Positions 21,794 to 29,500 of a stretch of 30,863 nucleotides of DNA are shown piece after piece. Below the pieces are notes generated by a model. That model was not told where the DNA came from, ran no database searches, and was given only the letters and a program-made list of their open reading frames with translations. How positions within the stretch are numbered: the first letter of the stretch is position 1; each line of letters opens with the position of its first letter. The translations under genes and the position numbers were made by a program. This DNA is from a virus. The stretch spans positions 1-30,863 of IMG/VR virus record IMGVR_UViG_3300014502_000024; one strand, given 5' to 3'.

Positions 21794-21822
21794 TTGACAA
21801 ATCCGTGTAAACGGTGTAGAAG
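21794..21822 (+). promoter_or_regulatory. Candidate late promoter for scaffold and capsid
   Basis: A perfect TTGACA (21794-21799) is followed by a 17-bp spacer and TAGAAG (21817-21822). The -10 keeps TA and two A residues but lacks the usual last T. It sits in the 49-base gap before the scaffold gene, a sensible place for a strong head-gene promoter. The leader would then include the AAAGGA ribosome binding site. Confidence 0.4.
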
Positions 21823-21832
21823 AAAGGAAGTC

Positions 21833-22378
21833 ATGGGAAACGACGCAAATGACGCAAGCAACGATCAGGTAGCGACCCCCGAAGGTGAGGGCTCTCCCGT
21901 TGAGACCCCGAAGCCAGAGGGCTCGGACCCGGCCGCTGAAATTGCCTCGATGCGCAAGCGCCAGGCCGGCGCAGAAGCAGCGCGCAAGATCGCTGAGGAC
22001 AAGGCCAAGGACCTAGCTGCCAAGCTCGTAAAGTACGAACTGGCAGAACAGACCGAGGCCCAGAAGGAACTCACCGAGACGGCGCGACTGACGGCGCAGG
22101 TCGCATCCGAGAAGAAAAGGGCTGACGAAGCGGAGGAGAAGGCCAACGGCCGGATTCTTGACGTCAAGTACCCGAACGCTCGGAAGGAATTGCCGGAACT
22201 GACCGATGAGGTCCGTCTGGCAAAGTTCGAGGCCATGCTGAGTGACGGAGAGCCAATCACTCCCCTTCAGCACAGCGAGTCCAGGGGAACAGCTGGGGCG
22301 GCCCAGCCGAAGGAGGAGACGGCGGCAGAAGTCCGCGCTCGCCTCCTGAAGATGCCGCTTCCGGGATACCCCGCCTGA
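21833..22378 (+). CDS. Capsid scaffolding protein
   Basis: A 181-aa product from ATG 21833 with an AAAGGA box six bases upstream. The composition is classic for a scaffold: an acidic, disordered N-terminus (EGEGSPVETPKPEGSDPAAE), then a long charged coiled coil (about residues 38-105: RKRQAGAEAARKIAEDKAKD, AEQTEAQKELTETARLTAQV). A short C-terminal helix ends in a basic patch (VRARLLKMPLPGYPA) that usually binds the capsid protein. It lies directly before the major capsid gene. It guides prohead assembly and leaves or is cut before DNA fills the head. No protease gene is visible nearby. Confidence 0.88.
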   Translation: MGNDANDASNDQVATPEGEGSPVETPKPEGSDPAAEIASMRKRQAGAEAARKIAEDKAKDLAAKLVKYELAEQTEAQKELTETARLTAQVASEKKRADEAEEKANGRILDVKYPNARKELPELTDEVRLAKFEAMLSDGEPITPLQHSESRGTAGAAQPKEETAAEVRARLLKMPLPGYPA

Positions 22379-22384
22379 TAGCCA

Positions 22385-22404
22385 GCCCCGAGGCTTAGAG
22401 GGGC
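22385..22404 (+). repeat. Short hairpin before the capsid ribosome binding site
   Basis: GCCCC (22385-22389) pairs with GGGGC (22400-22404) across a ten-base loop in the 41-base gap between scaffold and capsid genes. Such 5' stems often stabilise capsid mRNA. That role is inferred. Confidence 0.4.
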
Positions 22405-22419
22405 ACCTGAAAGGCATAC

Positions 22420-23427
22420 ATGCCCGACGCCGTCTTCAGTACGGACACGTCGAACTTCGACAAGACCGTGCAAACGCTCATCAGCAAGACCCTGGAGGAA
22501 TTGCTGCGGGCGCCCCTTCCCTACCTGACTCCAGGCAACTTCATCAGGGCCGAGCATGTCGCTGGGTCCAAGGGCACGATGCGCTACCTCAACTATCCCG
22601 ACATCGTCGTTGACGATGCCGAGTTGGCGGCTTCGCTCGTCGTGACCGAAGGCGAGCCGAACGACGTGGACTCCCTCGCCGTTGGATACGAGGAGTTCAG
22701 CACCAGGCAGCGCATGAAGACTCTGAAGATCACCGACGTGGCGCTTCTCCAGAGCCCTCAGCGTCTTATGGCGATCAACGCCGAGCGCCTTGCTCGGTGG
22801 GTCGAAGCCGTTGCGGACAAGGTTGCGGCCAACGCCGTCGCGCTTGGTACCAACGTGATCGCTTCCGGCACCGGCAACACCGTTGTCGGAGACGTTGGTA
22901 CGGGCGACGTTCTCGCCTCATCGGACATCAAGAAGGGCGTTGCCCTGCTTGAAGGTGGCTCGGTGCCGCGCTTCAACGGCAGCACCTACCGTGGCATCCT
23001 CCATCCGTACGTCAAGTTCGACGTCGAGATGGACGACGACGCGGGCGGCTGGCTGGATGCGAACCGGTACGCAGGCGCGCAAGCCCTGTTCTCCGGCGAG
23101 CTTGGTCAGTACGCGGGTGTCCGGTTCATGTCGTCTCCGAACGCCCATGTGGCGGCCGGGGCCGGCACGGACAGCATCGACGTCTACCTGACGTCGATCT
23201 TCGGCCCCAACTTCTTCGCGGTCGGCGACTTCGGCAACAACGAAACGTTCGTGACGATGCCGGGCGGCCACGACGATCCGGCCCACCAGTCCGCGCTCAT
23301 CTCCTGGAAGGGATGGCTCGATGCCGTCCTCGTCGGCGAGATGGATGTTCAGGGGTCTCTGAGCGATACCGGTGGTGTCGTCTCCGAGCCCAGGTACATC
23401 AACATCTTGTCGGCGTCGTCCCTGTAG
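22420..23427 (+). CDS. Major capsid protein (N4-gp56-like, HK97 fold)
   Basis: A 335-aa product from ATG 22420 behind a GAAAGG box. The order of segments fits the N4-gp56-type major capsid group. An N-terminal helix (TSNFDKTVQTLISKTLEELL) is followed by PYLTPGNFIRAEHVAGSKGT, the strand-turn GYEEFSTRQRMKTLKITDVA, and the helix LARWVEAVADKVAANAVALG. Next come GILHPYVKFDVEMDDDAGGW, the beta-hairpin LGQYAGVRFMSSP and GPNFFAVGDFGNNETFVTMP. It builds the icosahedral shell. The gene follows its scaffold and is followed by two hairpins that likely end the head transcript. Confidence 0.9.
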   Translation: MPDAVFSTDTSNFDKTVQTLISKTLEELLRAPLPYLTPGNFIRAEHVAGSKGTMRYLNYPDIVVDDAELAASLVVTEGEPNDVDSLAVGYEEFSTRQRMKTLKITDVALLQSPQRLMAINAERLARWVEAVADKVAANAVALGTNVIASGTGNTVVGDVGTGDVLASSDIKKGVALLEGGSVPRFNGSTYRGILHPYVKFDVEMDDDAGGWLDANRYAGAQALFSGELGQYAGVRFMSSPNAHVAAGAGTDSIDVYLTSIFGPNFFAVGDFGNNETFVTMPGGHDDPAHQSALISWKGWLDAVLVGEMDVQGSLSDTGGVVSEPRYINILSASSL

Positions 23428-23432
23428 CAGCC

Positions 23433-23452
23433 CTGGCGGTTCTGTCCGCCAG
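23433..23452 (+). repeat. Hairpin after the capsid gene
   Basis: CTGGCGG (23433-23439) pairs perfectly with CCGCCAG (23446-23452) around a six-base loop, five bases past the capsid stop. It precedes the stronger terminator hairpin and may protect the mRNA 3' end. Confidence 0.55.
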
Positions 23453-23456
23453 CCCG

Positions 23457-23489
23457 AGACCCCCGGTGTGCAAGCGCCGGGGGTCTTGC
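23457..23489 (+). terminator. Intrinsic terminator-like hairpin after the capsid gene
   Basis: A perfect 10-bp GC-rich stem, AGACCCCCGG (23457-23466) with CCGGGGGTCT (23477-23486), has a ten-base loop and is followed by a short TTGC. The T-tract is weak, as in many high-GC hosts. It would insulate abundant capsid mRNA from the tail genes, whose own promoter starts at once downstream. Confidence 0.65.
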
Positions 23490-23495
23490 TATACT
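23467..23495 (+). promoter_or_regulatory. Leaderless -10 promoter for the Dit-like tail gene
   Basis: TATACT (23490-23495) is a near-consensus -10 only six bases before ATG 23502, with no ribosome binding site. At 17 bp upstream the -35 would be TGTGCA (23467-23472), a weak match inside the terminator loop. Despite the weak -35, this gene has no other visible initiation signal. Confidence 0.5.
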
Positions 23496-23501
23496 GCTCG
23501 C

Positions 23502-24410
23502 ATGGACCAGAACGAAGACATCGAGTACCGAAGCTACCTCCTGAACGACAAAGACGTTGCAGCCAATGCCGAGGCTGGCAGGGTGACCGGCTCGACGGTG
23601 GAGACGGTTGATTTCAGCGACGTAGACGTGGTTCAGTTCACAGAGAAGCGGTCCGAACAAGACGGTATGGATGCCGGCGATGTCTTCCTGGGGGCACGTC
23701 GAGTCAACATGACGGGTACCCTGTACGGCAAGACGCGAGCCCTGCTGTACGACGAGTACCGCGCCTGGTCGGCGGCGCTGAGTCCGGTGTTGGCCCAGAG
23801 GGAGAGTCCGGCCGACAAGGGCTTCCGGCCCCTCTATTTCAAGATGCCCACGGCCGACACGGTGAACTACCCCGACCTCCTGATTCCGCTCCAGGTCTTC
23901 GCGTTGCCGCGCGCCAAGAAGGTGACGTGGGCCAGGAAGCAGCAGGGCGGCAAGGATACCGACGCCCTGGCGATCCCGTGGGCTGCGACCCTGCTCCAGA
24001 AGGACCCCGGCATTTACGGTCGGGACGCCCAGAACTACGCCCTGACGGCAGGAGGCCAGATATTCGGCAACCTCGTCAATCGCGGAACGTACATCGCTCG
24101 TCCCAACATCATCGTCACGGTCGGTGCAACTGCCGGCGCCATTCTGTTGCAGATCGGTGGTTCTGCCATGACCATCAACGTGCCGGCCTCATCGGGCAAC
24201 CGGATCATTCGCTACAACGGTCAGGAGAAAGTGCTGACGGTCGAGGAGAACAATGCTGAGAATCCCCGGTTTGACATGCTGGACCTGGGGTCTTCCGAGG
24301 CGCATCCCGTTATCCCGCCGGGGACGTCGGCGTACGAGGTGGCCTTCTCAACGGGAGTAACCCCGCAGGTTGGAAGCCGTCTCTGGTTCTACGAGGCGGT
24401 GGCCGGCTGA
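23502..24410 (+). CDS. Distal tail (Dit-like) protein
   Basis: A 302-aa product from the leaderless-type ATG 23502. The early segment SDVDVVQFTEKRSEQDGMDA and the later GARRVNMTGTLYGKTRALLY match the N-terminal strands of siphovirus distal tail and related tail proteins. There a G-x-i-x-x-x-G-x-l strand pair precedes the RALLYDEYRAW helix. The C-terminal part (FGNLVNRGTYIARPNIIVTV, NRIIRYNGQEKVLTVEENNA) is a beta-sandwich as in Dit galectin-like domains. It would link the tail tube to the hub encoded downstream. The family call is by pattern. Another tail-tip protein is the alternative. Confidence 0.7.
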   Translation: MDQNEDIEYRSYLLNDKDVAANAEAGRVTGSTVETVDFSDVDVVQFTEKRSEQDGMDAGDVFLGARRVNMTGTLYGKTRALLYDEYRAWSAALSPVLAQRESPADKGFRPLYFKMPTADTVNYPDLLIPLQVFALPRAKKVTWARKQQGGKDTDALAIPWAATLLQKDPGIYGRDAQNYALTAGGQIFGNLVNRGTYIARPNIIVTVGATAGAILLQIGGSAMTINVPASSGNRIIRYNGQEKVLTVEENNAENPRFDMLDLGSSEAHPVIPPGTSAYEVAFSTGVTPQVGSRLWFYEAVAG

Positions 24411-24411
24411 G

Positions 24412-25851
24412 ATGATACCGCCGATCCTACACCGCGTTGCCATTGGCACGCCCCCGCCCGACGCTGAGCGCTGGTGGGCCAAGTTTGCCAAGCTCCACCC
24501 GACCTGGCAGCTGATTACCCACACTCCCGAGCCAGAGAAGTTCCCGCGCACCGCTCCTCTATGGCCGAAGTGCGCGAGCCTGGCGCAGCAGGCAGACTTC
24601 ATGCGGTATGAAGTCCTGGCCCGAGATGGTGGCGTGTACGTCGATTGGGACGTAGAGCCCTATCAGTCATTCGATCCCCTGCTCGGCCTGAAGGGTTTTG
24701 CGGGCTGCGAAGCGCCGGATCGCACCGGCAACGCCGTGATGGGATTCGAGCCAGGTCATCCTGCGGTGGAGGCAATCCTGACTGTGGCCGTCGCGGAACT
24801 GGAGAAGCCTCGGCCGGACGCGATGTCGATTGGTCCGTTGGCTGTTTCTCGGGTCTGTATGGGGCGCGACGACGTGCTGATCCTGCCCCCGGGAACGTTC
24901 TATCAGATGCCGTGGGAGGAGCGCCAGAAAGCGGAGGACGGGGGCTATGTGCGTCCGTGGGTGTACGCGGTACACCGCTGCCACCATTCCTGGGGCCTGC
25001 CGATTACGACTCGGCCGCCTCGGCAAGAGCCACAGCGAACGTCGCTGACCTGGCGACAGCGGCAGGGGTTGGACCCAGGCCCGGCCAAAGCGACCTCTGT
25101 TCCTCTCGGGAAGATCGGAGCCGTGATCCCGACACGGTTTCATCCGAAGCAGCTGGAACCGCTGTGCCAAGTGCTCAAAGAAGACGGCGTTGAGGTGATT
25201 GTTCAGGAGAGTGAGGACTTCGGCCACAACATCCACAAGATGTGGAACGATGGCGTGGCTCGACTGCGGGCGGCCGGCTGTACCGTCGTCGCGATTCTCA
25301 ATGACGACATCGAGATGGCGCCAGGCACGCTGGCGTTCATGGAGAAGGCTCTGCGTGCTACTCCGAAGACGGGCGTGATCTGCTGCGACACGTCGCCCGG
25401 CCGACTTCGGATCAAGTCCAGGCAACGACCCCAGGTCCCCGACCGCATTCGGGTATCGCTATCCATGAAGGGCACCAACATCAACCAGGAGGGCTTCGCC
25501 TTTCTGTACGACCCAACAGACCCCGACGTGCCGATCTTCGATGAGACCTACCATATCTGGCACGGCGACATCAAGTTCTTCGACACCCTACGGTACCGGG
25601 GTCGCGCGGTCGGCACGGCGATGGGCCTGGTGATTGTCCACGAGACGAGTCACTCCACCAAGCGCGTGCTGAAGACGGACAACATCTGGGGCGATCTGAA
25701 CGAACAAGTAGCTGCTGGGAATGCCGACGCGATTCCGTTCCTGGAGGATGTACAGAGAGCCCATCTGGAGCGTTACCCGGAGGAAGTCCGAACACCTCAG
25801 AACGACGTGATCGACGCAGTAGCAGTTGCGTCAGCCCCATCGAGCGCCTAG
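24412..25851 (+). CDS. Two-domain glycosyltransferase in the tail module
   Basis: A 479-aa product whose ATG follows the previous stop by one base. The N-terminal domain begins IPPILHRVAIGTPPPDAERW and includes ADFMRYEVLARDGGVYVDWD, with Asp78-x-Asp80. This is the sugar-binding DXD pattern of the Gly_transf_sug (OCH1-like) family. The second domain begins near residue 240 (IGAVIPTRFHPKQLEPLCQV) and has VVAILNDDIEM (Asp298, Asp299), the GT-A family 2 DXD-like motif, plus a late IWHGDIKFFDTLRYRGRA. Two sugar transferases in one protein imply a disaccharide addition or two linked steps. Likely targets are the phage's own tail or capsid, or host surface glycans. The target is not shown by sequence. 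Confidence 0.85.
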   Translation: MIPPILHRVAIGTPPPDAERWWAKFAKLHPTWQLITHTPEPEKFPRTAPLWPKCASLAQQADFMRYEVLARDGGVYVDWDVEPYQSFDPLLGLKGFAGCEAPDRTGNAVMGFEPGHPAVEAILTVAVAELEKPRPDAMSIGPLAVSRVCMGRDDVLILPPGTFYQMPWEERQKAEDGGYVRPWVYAVHRCHHSWGLPITTRPPRQEPQRTSLTWRQRQGLDPGPAKATSVPLGKIGAVIPTRFHPKQLEPLCQVLKEDGVEVIVQESEDFGHNIHKMWNDGVARLRAAGCTVVAILNDDIEMAPGTLAFMEKALRATPKTGVICCDTSPGRLRIKSRQRPQVPDRIRVSLSMKGTNINQEGFAFLYDPTDPDVPIFDETYHIWHGDIKFFDTLRYRGRAVGTAMGLVIVHETSHSTKRVLKTDNIWGDLNEQVAAGNADAIPFLEDVQRAHLERYPEEVRTPQNDVIDAVAVASAPSSA

Positions 25852-25854
25852 ACT
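25826..25854 (+). promoter_or_regulatory. Leaderless promoter for the connector-like gene
   Basis: TTGCGT (25826-25831), a 17-bp spacer and TAGACT (25849-25854) lead to ATG 25861 six bases later. The TAG of TAGACT is also the stop codon of the glycosyltransferase. No Shine-Dalgarno sequence is present. Confidence 0.55.
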
Positions 25855-25860
25855 ACAGGC

Positions 25861-26541
25861 ATGGCGACGACCTACTCGCAACTGCAAACCAAGCTCGCCC
25901 GCGTGCTGTCGGACCCGGACAAGACTACGTTCCAGGCAGACACACTGAAGGACATGATCGCTGCGGCGTGGGCAGACGTCAGCGACATCACGCCGATGCG
26001 GTTCACCGAAGACATCACGCCCATCGCCGACACGTCGTCATACTTGCTGCTAGGAGACGTCTTCGGTGGTCCGGTGGATGATGTTTCTGTCGTGAACGTC
26101 GAACTGTGGCGGGGGGTGCCGACGAAGAAAGCCTGGCAACAGCTGGAGCCGATGTCGAAGCATCCGACCGGGCTGACCTACTCGCAGGCAGGGTGGTACT
26201 TCTGGGCCGGCTACTTGATGCTGCCAGACCGCTACATGGACCTGATCGACCCGGCGCGGGACATGATCCGGGTCCGTGGATACTGCCCGTGGCCGCCGGT
26301 CTCTGGCGACAATGACTACCTGCCGTTTGGCGCCCAAGTGGAGGAAGACATCATCCTGGTCTGTCGGATCGAGGCTCTGCGACGGCTGACCGGCAGCCGT
26401 GCGTTGTTTACACAGTGGCAGACGCGGACGAACAACACTGACGTCTCGATGGCTTCCCTGGACAGCAATCTCTCCGTGGCCATCCAGGAGTGGATGCGCA
26501 AGAGCAACCGCCACCGCATTATCCGAGAGGCACCTGGGTGA
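25861..26541 (+). CDS. Head-tail connector-like protein
   Basis: A 226-aa product from ATG 25861. The N-terminus (YSQLQTKLARVLSDPDKTTF, then LKDMIAAAWADVSDITPMRF) is the two-helix opening usual in head-completion and connector proteins of the gp6 type. The middle is beta-rich with a tail-like strand (LIDPARDMIRVRGYCPWPPV). A helix (EEDIILVCRIEALRRLTGSR) and a basic C-terminus (EWMRKSNRHRIIREAPG) follow. It probably joins the portal to the tail. It lies unusually far downstream, after a tail protein and a glycosyltransferase, rather than next to the capsid gene. The call is by pattern. Confidence 0.65.
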   Translation: MATTYSQLQTKLARVLSDPDKTTFQADTLKDMIAAAWADVSDITPMRFTEDITPIADTSSYLLLGDVFGGPVDDVSVVNVELWRGVPTKKAWQQLEPMSKHPTGLTYSQAGWYFWAGYLMLPDRYMDLIDPARDMIRVRGYCPWPPVSGDNDYLPFGAQVEEDIILVCRIEALRRLTGSRALFTQWQTRTNNTDVSMASLDSNLSVAIQEWMRKSNRHRIIREAPG

Positions 26542-29500
26542 GCCAGACCAAGGTTTGGTCTGCGAGTCGAAGCACGGTTGTCGTCTACGCGCCGGGCCTT
26601 CAGGCAGGCTGCGGCGGCAACACCCGTCTGTGCGCGGGGCATGGGGGCGCCGACCGACCCTACGTTTATCAGTCGTTCGTGGACTTCGATGCGGACTGGC
26701 TCGATGTGGGCAAGGTCGTCAGTGCCATCCTGACCTTGACGACGGACAATGGTGGGGGCCAGCAGATGTCGGGCGCCATATCGGCCCACCCGACGATCTC
26801 CGCTCGGCGCCTGACGAGTGCCTTTGTTCAGGGGGCGAGCGCCGACGATGTGTTCGTAGGGGACGACTGGACCGACCCCTCCTATTCCACGACGGACATG
26901 GTTGGCGCCACTCCAGAGCGGGTAGCCGGCGGGCTGGTCAACATCGACGTCACCGCCATGGTGCGGGCTTGGGCGCCGGCTTCGGTGCTCGGTGGCGGGC
27001 AGGCACCCAACTATGGCATCGGCATCTACGGCACCATCGATCCCGACACGCGGTGGACGGGATGGAGTGCTGAGGCCGCCGAGGGGTTGCGCCCGTATCT
27101 GACGGTGACCTACGAACTGGGGCCGACCAAGCCAAACGTGCCGACCAACCTTACCCCTGTTGGCGATACGGCAGTCGTCTCGGCGTTCGAGGGCGACTTC
27201 AGTGACGTCAAGGAAGGGGACACCATCGCCAGGATCGAAGTCGCCGTTTACACAGACGTCGCCGAGGCGACGCCGCTCGGTGTGCTGCCGTACGATGAGA
27301 ACATTCGTCTACTGGACTCGAACGATCTGGCAGTGGTGCCAACCCAGCACGTGTACGCCCTTGGTGACGCCGTCGCCATCCCGGGGCACAGCGAGGTGGG
27401 TGAAGACACCAGCCCGGCTCATGTAGTGACCCAGGACGGCCGCGAGCTATATCTCCTGGACCGTAATTTCACGGAGGCATGGTCATCTCCGGTTCCAGCG
27501 CAAATCGCGGTGTTGGACCTGGACCCCAACATCCGACTGATTACTTCGGGTCCTGTGCCCGATCTCCCGGTGGTTCCTGCCCATCGCACCTACTTGCTGG
27601 GTGCGGCTGTCACCATCGCTGGGCACAGTGTCATCGGGGAGAGCACCAGTCCTGCGCATGAGGTGGTACAGGACGGCCAAACCCTGTACGTCTTGGATCG
27701 CAACTTCACCCTGTCGCAGCCGGTAGCCGTACTACTGCACGACCCCGGTATCCGTCTGCTGACTGCGGGCGACACCGCCGTGCTGCCCACTCACCGAACC
27801 TACAGTCTGGGTCCGGCGATCACCGTGCCGGGCCACAGCGTCACCGGAGAGGCGACAAGCCCGGCCCACATCGTCAATCAGGACGGCCAGGACTTGTACC
27901 TGCTGGACCGCAACTTCATTGCCTCGCCGACGAACATGCTGGTGTGGAACACGTCCCGGATCGCGTCCGACACCGAGAAGGTGACGGCTCACTTCAGTGT
28001 CGTACCGGAGAACCTGACTCTAACGGCGGACACGACCTACAAGTGGCAGGCGAGGTACTACGATCAGGAGGGAGAAGTCTCCGAGTGGACTGCCCTGATG
28101 GCGGTCAAGGTGACCTGTCCGACCCTGAGCGCGCCCGTCATTGCCCCATACGAGGCTACCCTTGACACCCTGGCCGGTGTCGTCTTCAAGGGAGATCAGC
28201 AGGTAGGCAGCGACTACGATCTTCAGGCGTATCAGATCGAGATGGCGCTCTACAACCAGATCGTGACCGATGCGCACTGGAAGACGCTGCCGCTCAGCTG
28301 GTGGGCCAACGACCATACGGAGGAGTTCAACGCGGAGCCGGCGGACTGGAAGCTGGTTGGCTTTGACGATAGCGCCTGGAGTCCGGCGGAAGTGGTTACG
28401 CATCCCTGGTGGCCGGTCATTCTTGCAGGCCCGTCCTGGCTGTGCGACAGGACGATCTATTCGACCCCTGCTCTCCTCTCCGCAATCTACTTGGCCCGAA
28501 CCGAGTTCAGCATCGGCAGCCTGCCGTCGTCTCCTGTGACCCTGCAGTACGGGGCCGACAACGCCTTGGAGATATGGCTGAACGGGGTGCTCGTGGCGTC
28601 AACAGCCATCAACGGTAACGCCCCAGTCGAGATCAACCCGTCTGCCTTTGTTGAGGGCATCAACAGTCTGGCGATCCGAACGATCAACGGACCCAACGAC
28701 CACGATTATGAGAACATCTGGGCTGGCGGGTACGCCTCTGACCCGACAGGCTTCTGGGCTATGCTCGACCTAGCGAATGGCGCTAGCCCCTGGCCTGAAG
28801 ACATGGGGGAGGCTGCCCCAGCTACCGTGTGGAACACGGGCAAGAAGTTCCTGCCGGGTGGTTCCAAGTCCTGGGCCACCCTGTACGGGGGAAAGGCTTG
28901 CGTGGCCGGGAAGTATTCGCTGCGCATGCGGTATTGGGCTAAGCCGGGTTGCGAGGCTCCGTGGGCCTACACCTATCTGATCCTGACTCACGACTTCAAC
29001 CCGGGCAGCAGTGACGACGAGTCCCGCATTCAGCTGACACCGCATTCGCCCTGGCGCATTCGGATCATGGAAATGGATCGAGTGAACGGTCGAGGCCCGG
29101 GCAAGATCATCGCGCAGTTCGAGCATCCCAAGAGTGTCGGTGCGAGCCTCGTGTTCAATAGCGGAGGGGAGGCCCACTTCACGTTGCCAGTAGACGATCC
29201 ACAGGTCTCTCTGATCGAGCCCCGGCAGGTTCACTACGCCATCGACTTCTACGACAACGATGGCTGGCGCGAGGTGTTCGCCGGGTTGATCTGGGATTAC
29301 GACGCCGATCAGAACTCAGCTGTGTTCCAGGGCATCGACTACCTGGCTCTCGCCAACACTGTCGTGGACGAGCGCTATGATCCCAGCGACATCGACAAGA
29401 CCTATGCCAACGGTGGCTCCAAGTACACGGACATGACGATCCACGACATCATCGTGAACCAGATAGATCGAGCCATCGGCCTGACGGATAGCCCCGTGGG

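Noticed and set aside
20614-21861. Leftward 415-aa frame at the end of the giant gene
   Set aside because: It is an antisense shadow of a well-coded frame, and it crosses the promoter and start of the scaffold gene.
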